From NCBI GenBank assembly GCA_964440805.1, contig CAYTTR010000027.1, positions 1-38,542 on the forward strand: a DNA stretch of 38,542 nt, read 5' to 3'. The notes beneath the pieces are model-generated. The model was not told the DNA's origin, searched no databases, and saw only the letters and a list, made by a program, of their open reading frames with translations. A program made the position numbers and the translations under genes. This document shows positions 23,309-33,500 of the stretch, piece by piece (position 1 is the stretch's first letter; each line of letters starts with the position of its first letter). The DNA comes from CAYTTR01 sp964440805. Its GTDB lineage: Bacteria > Acidobacteriota > Aminicenantia > Aminicenantales > Aminicenantaceae.

Positions 23309-25408
23309 TCACCTCTGATGAGCAACATATCTACCTTCGAAACGGGCAACTATTTCTTCCATGGCCGCCGCAGGCATAAGCTCATAACGAAAGAATTCCA
23401 TGGAAAAAACTCCCCGTCCTTGAGTGATCGTGCGGAGAGAGGTTGCATAACCAAACATTTCCTTTAAAGGAACATGAATTTTTATAACCCTTGATCCACC
23501 TTTCCTCTCCATTGAGACTACCCGGCCTCTCCTTGAATTGATATCAGATATTATGTCACCCATATATTCATCAGGAGTAACAACTACTAAATTCATAACA
23601 GGCTCAAGTAAAACTGGCGAAGCTTTCCGGGCAGCCTCCCTGAAGGCCAGGGTGGCTGCGATTTTAAAGGCCATGGGAGACGAATCGGCCTCATGATAAG
23701 AACCATCCAAAAGAACTGCTTTGATATCAGAAACTGGATAGCTCGCCAGAATTCCTGTTTCCATGGCTTCTTTAATTCCCGCTTCCACTGCAGGAATAAA
23801 TTCTCCCGGAATAACAGTTTCTTTAACCTGGTTTTCAAACTCGAAACCTCTTTCTCTTTCCAGAGGCTTCACTCGAAGACGGCAATGTCCGTAGTGGTTA
23901 CGTCCTCCCACCTGACGTTCATACCTGCCTTCACCTTCGGATTCCTGAATAATTGTTTCTCTATAAGCCACCTGGGGTTTTCCCAGATTGGCCTTGACGC
24001 CGAATTCCCGGGACATCCTGTCCATTAAAACTTCCAGATGAAGTTCTCCCATTCCCAGGACTACTGTTTGGCCAGTAACTGGATCCTTGGTTACTTTGAA
24101 AGTGGGATCCTCCCTTGTCAACCGGTTCAAAGCATCGGATAATTTTGCATGCTCGGTTCGCGATTTAGGTTCTACAACGGCAGAAACAACTGGTTCAGGG
24201 AAACTGATCGATTCAAGAACTACAGGCCGGTTCCGGATGCACAGGGTGTCCCCGGTAGTCACGCTTTTCATCGAGCCCAAGGCAACAATGTCACCGGCAT
24301 AAGCCTCGTTAATCTCTTTTCTCTTATTGGAGTGCATCTCCAAAAGGCGAGTAATTCTTTCTTCTGCCTCCACCCGGCTATTATAAACATAAGAACCCAC
24401 TTTTATCTTTCCAGAATAGATCCTGGTGAAAGAAACTGTTCCCACATACGGGTCGTTCATAATTTTAAAAACCAGGGATGAGAAAGGTTCTTCATCTGCT
24501 GCCTTTCTTTCTTCAGCTTTCTTTGTCCGGGGATGATACCCTCTAACAGGAGGAACATCTACTGGTGCCGGAAGGTAATTTACTACTGCATCCAATAGAG
24601 GATGCACTCCTTTGTTTCTAAAGGAAGAACCAAAAAGAACAGGAAAAAATTTTAGAGAAAGAGTGCCTTTCCGGATAGCTTTTTGAATCTCTTCCGGAGA
24701 AATTTCTTTCTCTTCTAAATATCTTTCCATAATGGTATCATCCACATCGCTAAGAATTTCTATCATTTCCAGTCTTTTTCGCAGAGCTTCATCACGATAT
24801 TCTTCTGCAACATCGCGAACCTGGAACTCTTTACCCATGAGTTCCTCTCCCCAATCGATCTCTTTCATATGAACAAGATCGATAATACCGCGGAATGTAT
24901 CTTCTCTTCCCATAGGAATCTGAACCATTAATGGAACTGCATGAAGTTTCTCTTTGATTTCTTCCATTGCTTTTTCAGGATTCGCTCCTAATCTATCCAT
25001 TTTATTTATGTAAACAATTCTTGGTACCTGATACCGATCCGCTTGACGCCAGACCGTCTCTGACTGGGCTTCTACACCACCCACCCCGCAAAGAATAACT
25101 ATCCCTCCATCGAGGACTCTGAGAGAACGCTCCACCTCTACGGTGAAGTCCACATGACCGGGAGTATCGATGATGTTTATTTGATGGTCTTTCCAGAAAC
25201 AGGTTGTAGCCGCCGAAGTAATAGTAATACCACGCTCCTGCTCTTGCTCCATCCAATCCATGACTGCGGTACCTTCATCTACCTCTCCGATTTTATAGGT
25301 AATTCCTGTAAAAAACAGCATCCTTTCGGTCGTCGTAGTCTTCCCCGCATCGATATGGGCCATAATGCCAATGTTTCTGACTCGACCGATCGGATACCTT
25401 CGTGCCAA
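23309..25408 (-). CDS. fusA: Elongation factor G, TTG start
   Basis: This 699-aa GTPase drives translocation on the ribosome. G motifs are AHIDAGKT (17-24), DTPGH (81-85) and NKMD (135-138), and domains II-V follow at normal length. The family N-terminus MARRYPIGRVRNIGIMAHID begins at a TTG (25406-25408). A GGAG at 25416-25419 lies 7 nt upstream, and no in-frame ATG is available. An out-of-frame ATG at 25421 overlaps that Shine-Dalgarno and is not the start. It lies 42 nt after rpsG and 55 nt before tuf. Confidence 0.97.
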   Translation of the reverse strand: MARRYPIGRVRNIGIMAHIDAGKTTTTERMLFFTGITYKIGEVDEGTAVMDWMEQEQERGITITSAATTCFWKDHQINIIDTPGHVDFTVEVERSLRVLDGGIVILCGVGGVEAQSETVWRQADRYQVPRIVYINKMDRLGANPEKAMEEIKEKLHAVPLMVQIPMGREDTFRGIIDLVHMKEIDWGEELMGKEFQVRDVAEEYRDEALRKRLEMIEILSDVDDTIMERYLEEKEISPEEIQKAIRKGTLSLKFFPVLFGSSFRNKGVHPLLDAVVNYLPAPVDVPPVRGYHPRTKKAEERKAADEEPFSSLVFKIMNDPYVGTVSFTRIYSGKIKVGSYVYNSRVEAEERITRLLEMHSNKRKEINEAYAGDIVALGSMKSVTTGDTLCIRNRPVVLESISFPEPVVSAVVEPKSRTEHAKLSDALNRLTREDPTFKVTKDPVTGQTVVLGMGELHLEVLMDRMSREFGVKANLGKPQVAYRETIIQESEGEGRYERQVGGRNHYGHCRLRVKPLERERGFEFENQVKETVIPGEFIPAVEAGIKEAMETGILASYPVSDIKAVLLDGSYHEADSSPMAFKIAATLAFREAARKASPVLLEPVMNLVVVTPDEYMGDIISDINSRRGRVVSMERKGGSRVIKIHVPLKEMFGYATSLRTITQGRGVFSMEFFRYELMPAAAMEEIVARFEGRYVAHQR

Positions 25409-25450
25409 CTCTTCGCTCCATAGTGTTTATTGTTGGTTTTAAAAATAAAA

Positions 25451-25921
25451 CTACCATCTATAATGAGCAAAGGCTCTGTTAGCCTCCGCCATTTTATGCG
25501 CATCTTCTTTCTTTTTAATAGCTCCGCCCCGGTTGTTCATGGCATCGAGAATTTCAGCCGTTAAATTCTCAACCATACTTTTTCCGCCCCTCTCCTTGGA
25601 ATAACGGATAATCCACCGGGCGGCTAAAGAATTAGACCTGTGGAGGGGAACTTCCACAGGTACCTGGTAAGTAGCACCACCCACTCGCCTTGACTTTGTC
25701 TCAAGTAAAGGCCGGACGTTTTCCACCGCTTTCTCGAATACCTTCAGGGGATCCTGCTTGGATTTTTGTTTGATTAACTCCATGGAATTATAGATTATAC
25801 TCTCAGCGACACTTTTCTTGCCTTTCTTCATTACGGAGTTGATAAACATGGATATGAGGGTACTATTGTAGAAGTGATCCGGTTTGACCTGCCGTTTTTT
25901 AATTACTCCTCTTCTGGGCAT
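25451..25921 (-). CDS. rpsG: 30S ribosomal protein S7
   Basis: This 156-aa primary assembly protein organises the head of the small subunit near the E site. MPRRGVIKKRQVKPD, FINSVMKKGKKSVAE, VRPLLETKSRRVGGATYQVP and the ending MAEANRAFAHYRW are diagnostic. It lies 11 nt after rpsL. Confidence 0.98.
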   Translation of the reverse strand: MPRRGVIKKRQVKPDHFYNSTLISMFINSVMKKGKKSVAESIIYNSMELIKQKSKQDPLKVFEKAVENVRPLLETKSRRVGGATYQVPVEVPLHRSNSLAARWIIRYSKERGGKSMVENLTAEILDAMNNRGGAIKKKEDAHKMAEANRAFAHYRW

Positions 25922-25932
25922 CTATTACTCCT

Positions 25933-26322
25933 CTAACTGGCAATCTTTTTTTCTTTAGGTTTTTTAGCTCCGTACTTAGATCGGGCTTTCAATCTGTCTC
26001 TTACACCCTCTGCATCCAGAGAACCTCTTATTATATGATACCTAACTCCCGGAAGGTCTTTTACCCTTCCTCCCCTGATTAGAACGATTGAATGTTCCTG
26101 GAGATTATGGCCTACACCCGGAATGTAACCTGTGACCTCCACATTATTGGTTAATCTCACCCTCGCAACTTTTCTCATGGCAGAATTCGGCTTCTTTGGC
26201 GTAGTGGTAAATACTCTTGTGCAAACTCCTCTCTTCTGAGGACAACTCTCCAGAGCTGGTGATTTGCTCTTGTATTTTTTTTGAGTTCGTCCTTTTCTTA
26301 CCAATTGATTAATAGTCGGCAT
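25933..26322 (-). CDS. rpsL: 30S ribosomal protein S12
   Basis: This 129-aa decoding-centre protein has both conserved loops, TTTPKKPNSAMRKVARVRL and RGGRVKDLPGVRYH. The Lys residues whose replacement gives streptomycin resistance in E. coli (43 and 88 there) are unchanged. It is the first gene after the strong promoter at 26396-26424 and heads the rpsL-rpsG-fusA-tuf group. Confidence 0.98.
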   Translation of the reverse strand: MPTINQLVRKGRTQKKYKSKSPALESCPQKRGVCTRVFTTTPKKPNSAMRKVARVRLTNNVEVTGYIPGVGHNLQEHSIVLIRGGRVKDLPGVRYHIIRGSLDAEGVRDRLKARSKYGAKKPKEKKIAS

Positions 26323-26395
26323 TCAATCGCTCCTCAAACTTCTTTGCAAATAATAATTATCATTCTGAGTAGAATTCCTCCGAATGAATGGGGAG

Positions 26396-26424
26396 ATAAT
26401 AGCAAAATCTCCCTCTTATGTCAA
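26396..26424 (-). promoter_or_regulatory. Strong sigma-70 promoter for rpsL and following genes
   Basis: On the minus strand TTGACA (26419-26424), exactly 17 bp and TATTAT (26396-26401) form a near-consensus promoter. It lies in the only sizeable spacer (128 bp) between rpoC and rpsL. The predicted transcript has a leader of about 65-70 nt. No terminator for rpoBC is visible before it, so readthrough from upstream is also likely. Confidence 0.75.
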
Positions 26425-26450
26425 GGATTTTGAGTGGGTTAGAGCAATTT

Positions 26451-29400
26451 TTAACTTTGAAGCCGAAGGTCTGCTGCTTCCTCGTCTTCCTTCTCTTTAT
26501 CCTCTTTCAACTCAACATTATGATAATAACGATAGCCAGTTCCTGCAGGAATCAAGCGACCCATAATAATATTTTCCTTCAACCTGCGGAGATAGTCCAC
26601 CTTCCCGTAAAGAGCTGCTTCAGTAAGGACTCTGGTAGTTTCCTGGAAAGAAGCGGCTGCAATGAAGCTATCTGTACTCAAGGCACTCTTGGTAATCCCC
26701 AGAAGTAAAGGCCTTGCTTTAGCCGGCTTCCCTCCCTGATGTATAACCTTCTCATTTTCTGCCTGGAATTCAAATTTGTCTACTTGCTCATCCACCAGAA
26801 AATCCGTATCTCCGACCTCTTCTACTTTGACCCAGCGGAGCATCTGCCTGATGATTATTTCGATATGCTTGTCGTTTATGGCGACACCCTGAAGTCTGTA
26901 GACTTCCTGAATTTCTCTGAGGAGATATTCAGCCAGCTCTTTTTCTCCCAAGACTCTGAGTATATCGTGAGGATTCACTACCCCATCCATTAAAGGAGTT
27001 CCTGCTCTTACTCGCTCTCCTTCTGAAACGCTGAGATGAGCTCCTTTGGGAATAAAGTATTCTTTTTCTCCTCCTCTTTCGTTATGAACAGTAATTTTTC
27101 TGTAGCCTCTTACCAGGCCACCAATTTTGACTACTCCATCAATCTCCGAAATTACAGCAGGGTGTTTGGGGCGCCTGGCTTCAAAAAGCTCTTCTGCTCT
27201 TGGCAATCCTCCGGTAATATCTTTCGTTCTGGCTGCTTCGCGGGGGATTTTCGCCAGAATATCACCTGAATGAACCTCGTTATTATCTTTGACCTCAAGA
27301 TTTGCACTAGATGGGAGAAAATACCTTCTTAAAACTACCGGTTTCCCTTCTTCATCAGTCAATTTCCTGTCAATAATTTCTATCCTGGGTTGTAGTTTAT
27401 CATCCTTGGGATCAGTAATTACTTGGGTAATCAATCCAGTAAACTCGTCCTGGATTTCTTCCATGGTCAAGCCAAGGACCACATCATGAAAGCGGACTAT
27501 ACCAGACTCCTCGGTGAGAATGTAGGTGTTGAATGGATCCCATTCAGCGAATTCCTCCCTTGCTTTAACTTCTTCCCCATCCTTCACCATTATCTGAGCT
27601 CCATAGGGAACTTGATAATGCTCCACTTCTCGGTCGCGGTGATCCACAATAGAAATATTCGCATTTCGGTTGACTACAGTGAGGACTCCTTCCTTGTTGA
27701 TAACGGATTTCAGGTTATGAAAACGTACTATTCCATCGTTTTTAGCTTCCAGCTTTGACCTTTCAGCCCCCTTAAGAGCGACTCCTCCTATATGAAAAGT
27801 TCTCATGGTCAATTGGGTTCCCGGCTCACCGATAGACTGGGCAGCTACAATACCAATCGCTTCTCCCAGATCAACCAATCTTCCTGTGGCCATATCTCTT
27901 CCATAACAAAGCTGGCAAACCCCTCTATTTGATTCACAGGAAAGCAGAGAGCGGATCCGGATCCTTTCAATACCCAGGCTTTCCAGTGTATGGGCAATAT
28001 CTTCTGTAATTTCCTGGTTGACATCGACAATGGTTTCATTGGTATCCGGATGAAGAATTCTCTCTAAGGATATTCGTCCGACAATTCTATCCACAAAAGG
28101 TTCAATCAGTTCTCCATTCTCAACGATAGCGGAAACATTTACTCCTTTTAAAGTTCCGCAATCGTATTCATCAACGATAACCTCCTGACTGACATCCACC
28201 AGTTTGCGGGTGAGATAACCGGAATTCGCGGTTTTCAAGGCAGTATCCGCCAATCCTTTTCTGGCTCCATGAGTGGAAATAAAGTACTGTAAGACATTCA
28301 ATCCTTCGCGCAGATTAGAAACAATCGGAGTTTCAATGATTTCTCCGGAAGGCTTGCTCATTAAGCCTCTCATTCCTGCAAGCTGGCGAATCTGCTGTTT
28401 ATTTCCCCGGGAACCAGAATCTGCCATGACAAACAGGGGATTAAGCTTCCCTCTTTCAAAGCTCTCCTTTCTCATCCGTTCGATCATGGCTGTGGAAACT
28501 TTCTCGGTCACTGTTCCCCAGATTTCTACAACCCGGTTGAATCGCTCCCCGGCTGTGATTGTCCCATCCCGGTATAACCGTTCAACTCTCTGGACTTCCT
28601 GATGAGTCCGATCAACCAATTCAATCTTTTCTTGCGGAATAACAAAGTCATCTATACCTAAAGAAAAACCAGCGGTGGTAGCAAAGTTGAAACCAAGCTC
28701 TTTTAGCTTATCCAGTATTTCAGTTGTGGGCTCAAGACCTACTTTAAGATAATTGTAGTAAATTAGATTACTCAATCCTTTCTTTCGCATAGTGCCGTTG
28801 ACAAAGGGAATCTCATCTGGAAGAATGGAATTGAAGATAATCCTTCCGGGAGTAGTACTAACTAATTCTGCCTTTTTTTCCATCACCGGGCAAGAAAGCA
28901 CATCCTGGTCATCAAAAAAAGTTGTCAGATTCATAAATTTCCCTGTGAATCTCAGCCTGATCAGTGCTTGCAGTGAAATTTCATTGTCCTCATAGGCAAG
29001 AAGAACTTCTTCAGGAGAATAAAAAATACGTCCCTCTCCTTTTTGATTTCTCATCTCAAGAGTTAAGTAATAACATCCCAGGACCATATCCTGGCTGGGA
29101 ATAGCAAGAGGACGTCCGTTTGCTGGAGAAAGAATATTGCGGCTGGAAAGCATCAAGGCCTGGGCTTCTACTTGAGCTTCCACAGAAAGCGGTATATGTA
29201 CTGCCATCTGGTCACCATCAAAATCAGCATTGAAGGCTGCACAGACTAAAGGATGGATCTGAATAGCCTTTCCTTCTATCAATAAAGGCTCAAATGCTTG
29301 AATACCCAGCCGGTGAAGCGTGGGAGCCCGGTTGAGAAGGATAGGATGCTCCCTCACTACTTCCTCCAGATAATCCCAGACTTCGGGACGTTCCTGTTCA

Positions 29401-30596
29401 TGCCATTCCCGGGCAACTTTAACACTGGGAACAAGTCCTTCCTTTTCCAGCTTATGGAATATGAATGGCTTGAATAACTCAAGCGCCATTTTCTTGGGCA
29501 GGCCGCATTGATGGAGCCTCAATTCAGGACCCACAACAATCACTGAGCGCCCTGAATAATCCACTCTTTTTCCAAGCAGATTCTGTCTGAATCGTCCCTG
29601 CTTTCCCCGAAGGGATTCACTCAATGATTTCAGGGGCCTGCGGTTGGCTCCAAGATGGACTCTTCCCCTCTTGCCGTTATCAAAAAGCGCATCTACTGCT
29701 TCCTGAAGCATCCTCTTTTCATTACGGATAATTAGTTCAGGGGCTTTTAATTCGATAAGTTTCTTCAGCCTGTTATTCCGGTTTATTACCCGTCGATAAA
29801 GATCATTCAGGTCTGAGGTGGCAAATCTACCTCCATCCAGCCTTACCAAAGGACGTAAGTCGGGCGGGATTACCGGAATAACATCCAGAATCATCCAATC
29901 AGGCCGGTTTCCAGATGTTTTTAACCCCTTAAAAACTCTCAACCTCTTGGTATGCCGGAGTTTTCTTTGCTGAGAAGTCTCTTTTCTCATCATCGCCCGA
30001 AGATGTTCTGCTTCTTTGTTAATATCTATTTTTTCCAGGAGTTTTTTGATGGCTTCAGCGCCTATGGAGGCCTCAAAAACATCTCCGAATTTTTCCTGAG
30101 CATCCTTGAATTCTTCCTCGGTAAGAAGCTGCTTTTCCCGAAGAGAGGTTTTACCTGGATTAGTGACAATGTAAGATTCGAAATAAAGTACCTTTTCCAG
30201 GTCTTTCATGGTCATATCCAAGACAAGCCCTATCCGGCTGGGCACTCCTTTGAAAAACCAAATGTGAGCTACTGGAGCTGCCAACTGAATATGGCCCATC
30301 CTTTCTCTCCGGACCTTTGATCTGGTTACTTCCACTCCACATCTTTCACAAATAATCCCTCTGTATTTCATCCTTTTATATTTTCCACAGAGGCATTCAT
30401 AATCATTTATGGGACCGAATATCTTGGCGCAGAAAAGACCATCTTTCTCGGGTTTGAAAGTTCTGTAATTGATAGTCTCGGGTTTGTTAACCTCCCCCCA
30501 AGACCAGCTCTTGATTTTCTCTGGAGAGGCAATACTTATACGGACCTGATCGAAATCCAACCTTGGTTTTCCCCCTATTGTTTGTCTTGTATCCAT
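26451..30596 (-). CDS. rpoC: DNA-directed RNA polymerase beta' subunit
   Basis: This 1381-aa subunit carries the catalytic Mg site NADFDGDQ (456-463; D458, D460, D462). The N-terminal zinc site is C68, C70, C83, C86, and the second zinc site is C813, C887, C894, C897. The trigger-loop region is interrupted by a long SI3-type insertion, as in many Gram-negative bacteria (DREVEHYQVPYGA through ARTKDITGGLPRAEELFEARRPK). The C-terminus holds the SFISAASFQETTRVLTEAA region. Length is typical of SI3-bearing subunits. The start overlaps the rpoB stop by one base (TAATG). Confidence 0.98.
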   Translation of the reverse strand: MDTRQTIGGKPRLDFDQVRISIASPEKIKSWSWGEVNKPETINYRTFKPEKDGLFCAKIFGPINDYECLCGKYKRMKYRGIICERCGVEVTRSKVRRERMGHIQLAAPVAHIWFFKGVPSRIGLVLDMTMKDLEKVLYFESYIVTNPGKTSLREKQLLTEEEFKDAQEKFGDVFEASIGAEAIKKLLEKIDINKEAEHLRAMMRKETSQQRKLRHTKRLRVFKGLKTSGNRPDWMILDVIPVIPPDLRPLVRLDGGRFATSDLNDLYRRVINRNNRLKKLIELKAPELIIRNEKRMLQEAVDALFDNGKRGRVHLGANRRPLKSLSESLRGKQGRFRQNLLGKRVDYSGRSVIVVGPELRLHQCGLPKKMALELFKPFIFHKLEKEGLVPSVKVAREWHEQERPEVWDYLEEVVREHPILLNRAPTLHRLGIQAFEPLLIEGKAIQIHPLVCAAFNADFDGDQMAVHIPLSVEAQVEAQALMLSSRNILSPANGRPLAIPSQDMVLGCYYLTLEMRNQKGEGRIFYSPEEVLLAYEDNEISLQALIRLRFTGKFMNLTTFFDDQDVLSCPVMEKKAELVSTTPGRIIFNSILPDEIPFVNGTMRKKGLSNLIYYNYLKVGLEPTTEILDKLKELGFNFATTAGFSLGIDDFVIPQEKIELVDRTHQEVQRVERLYRDGTITAGERFNRVVEIWGTVTEKVSTAMIERMRKESFERGKLNPLFVMADSGSRGNKQQIRQLAGMRGLMSKPSGEIIETPIVSNLREGLNVLQYFISTHGARKGLADTALKTANSGYLTRKLVDVSQEVIVDEYDCGTLKGVNVSAIVENGELIEPFVDRIVGRISLERILHPDTNETIVDVNQEITEDIAHTLESLGIERIRIRSLLSCESNRGVCQLCYGRDMATGRLVDLGEAIGIVAAQSIGEPGTQLTMRTFHIGGVALKGAERSKLEAKNDGIVRFHNLKSVINKEGVLTVVNRNANISIVDHRDREVEHYQVPYGAQIMVKDGEEVKAREEFAEWDPFNTYILTEESGIVRFHDVVLGLTMEEIQDEFTGLITQVITDPKDDKLQPRIEIIDRKLTDEEGKPVVLRRYFLPSSANLEVKDNNEVHSGDILAKIPREAARTKDITGGLPRAEELFEARRPKHPAVISEIDGVVKIGGLVRGYRKITVHNERGGEKEYFIPKGAHLSVSEGERVRAGTPLMDGVVNPHDILRVLGEKELAEYLLREIQEVYRLQGVAINDKHIEIIIRQMLRWVKVEEVGDTDFLVDEQVDKFEFQAENEKVIHQGGKPAKARPLLLGITKSALSTDSFIAAASFQETTRVLTEAALYGKVDYLRRLKENIIMGRLIPAGTGYRYYHNVELKEDKEKEDEEAADLRLQS

Positions 30597-33500
30597 TATC
30601 CCTCTCCTTTCAAGATTTGAGGAACATCAATTCCCCAGGGCAGAACTTCATCTTTTTCAGCTTTTTCCAACTCCACATTTAAACAAAGACTTTGAAGCTC
30701 TCGAATGAGAACATTGACTGACTCGGGAAGACCAGGTTTAAAATCAAGATCTCCTTTGACTATGGCTTCATAAATTTTCGCCCGGCCTTCCACATCATCT
30801 GATTTGACGGTCAACAATTCCTGTAGGGTGTAAGCCGCCCCGTAAGCTTCCAGAGCCCATACTTCCATCTCTCCGAATCTCTGGCCTCCGAATTGAGCTT
30901 TTCCCCCCAAAGGCTGCTGGGTTATGAGAGAATAAGGTCCTGTTGACCGGGCATGAATTTTATCATCCACCAAGTGATAAAGCTTCATTATGTAAATATA
31001 ACCTACAGTGACTTCTTGATTGAGGAGTTCTCCCGTAATCCCGTCATAAAGCTCAACCTTTCCTGTTTCAGGTAAACCAGCTTTTTTAAGAAGCTCTTTT
31101 ATTTCCTTTTCTGAAATACCGTCAAATACAGGGGTCGATATCCAAAGCCCCAGCTTTCGGGCCGCCCAACCCAAATGCGTTTCCAGGATCTGACCCACAT
31201 TCATCCGGCTGGGCACGCCTAAAGGATTCAAGACAATCTCCACTGGAGTCCCATCAGGAAGGCGGGGCATGTCCTCTTCTGGAACAATTTTGGCAACAAT
31301 TCCCTTGTTTCCATGCCTGCCCGATATTTTATCTCCTACAGAAAGTTTCCGCTTCATGGCAATGTATACTTTTATGACCTGAATAACCCCAGGAGAAAGC
31401 TCGTCTCCCTTGCGCAGGGTTTCTATTTTATCCTTGTGGACAGCCCGCATGGCATCAATCTGTCTTTTAACTTTTTTCTCAATATCCTTGATTTGCCTGC
31501 TCCGCTCCGGATTATCCTGAAGTTTAAGCTTTGCAATATCTTCAAAAGCAATCCGCAACAGAATTCCTTCTGTGAGAACAGCCCCTTTTTTTAACTCTAT
31601 GTCAGAAACTGTCTGATCCTTTGATACTTTTTCACCTACAAGTAAATTCTTTATCTTCCGCCATTTCTCAGATTCGAGAATAAATATCTCATCATTGAGA
31701 TTTCGCTCCATCTTGCTAATTTCTTCTTTTTCGATTATCCGCGCCCGTCTTCCTTTTTCACTTCCCCGGCGAGTAAATATCTTGACATCAATTACAGTTC
31801 CCTCAATTCCGGGAGAACAATACAGTGAAGAGTCTTTGACATCCAAGGCTTTTTCTCCGAAAATTGCCTTGAGGAGTTTTTCTTCTGGTGAAAGCTGAGT
31901 TTCCCCTTTGGGAGCCACTTTCCCTACTAAAATGTCACCGGGTTTGGCATAAGCACCAATACGGACGATTCCGTTTTCATCCAGATTTCTCAACAGGTTT
32001 TCCGGAACATTGGGAATATCTCTGGTGATTTCTTCAGGACCCAGTTTAGTATCCCTGGCTTCAATGGATTCCTCAACAACATGAATAGAAGTAAAGATAT
32101 CATCCTTGATTAACTTTTCACTGACGATAACAGCATCTTCAAAGTTGTACCCTCGCCAGGGCAAAAAAGCACAGAGCACATTTCTTCCTAAGGCAAGCTC
32201 TCCCTTGTCGGCACAAGAGCTGTCAGCCAGAATTTGGCCTTGAACCACCCGGTCACCCTTCCTGATAATAGGACGTTGATTCAAACATGTATTTTGGTTA
32301 GTCCGGAGAAACTTGGTTAAAAGATAGAGATCGGTACCTACATCATAATCCCGGGTTCCCTCATTCTCGTCAACCCGTACCAGGATTCTTTCCGCATCAA
32401 CAAACTCCACCACACCTGATCTGCGGCAAACAACTACATCCCCTGACCCCTTGGCCACAAGGTGTTCAATTCCAGTGCCAACCAGGGGTGCTTCGGGACG
32501 AAGCAAAGGAACCGCCTGTCGCTGCATATTGGAGCCCATCAGGGCCCGGTTGGCATCATCATGTTCCAGAAAAGGAATTAAGACTGCTGAAAGTGAAACC
32601 AGTTGTTTAGGCGAAACATCGATATAATCGATTTGATGCCGGGGTATCAAGCGGAAATTTCCAGCCTGACGGGCACTGATTAGTTCGTTAACGAATTCTC
32701 CTTTCTCATTTAGAGCAGCATTGGCCTGGGCAATGTTATATTTTTCTTCTTCCCAGGCTGTTAGATAAAAACAAGTAGGTTCTACTACAGGAAACTGTTT
32801 GTTTTTCTTTTTTTTCAGCTTATCTATTTCTTTTTCCAGCTCATCTTTTTTTACTATATCTCCAATTTTATAGGAGCTGTGTCCTGGATGAAGAATTTTG
32901 TAGTAATCAATTACCCGGCCGTTTTTAACTTTTCTGTAAGGAGTTTCAATAAATCCGAATTCATTTACCCGGGCATAGCTGCTAAGAGAAGATATCAAAC
33001 CAATATTGGGTCCTTCAGGAGTTTCAATGGGACATATTCTTCCATAATGAGAGGACTGTATGTCACGAACTTCGAATCCAGCCCGTTCCCGGCTGAGCCC
33101 GCCGGGCCCGAGAGCAGAAAGTCTTCTTTTATGAGTGACTTCAGCCAGACTGTTAATTTGATCCATAAACTGGGAGAGCTGCGAACTTCCAAAAAATTCC
33201 TTCAGAGCTGCAATTACCGGTTTGGAATTAATCAGATCTTGAGGCATGGCCGAAGCTAAGTCAGCAGCAACGGTCATTTTCTCCTTAACCGCTCTCTCCA
33301 TCCTGGTCAGTCCAATTCTGAAGGCATTCTCCACCAGCTCTCCTACTGACCGAACTCTTCTGTTTCCTAAGTGATCAATATTATCCACTTCTCCTTCACC
33401 AGCTCTTAACCGGAGAAGGTATTTTATGACCTCCACATAGTCCTTGGGAGCCAGAGTTTTCTCTTCAAGAGAATTGTTCAGCCCCAGTTTAATATTCATC

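Noticed and set aside
33126..33200. Rifampicin-resistant RpoB
   Set aside because: The loop INSLAEV departs from the common TNPLAEL type, but the main resistance positions (Gln, Asp, His, Arg, Ser, Leu) are wild type.
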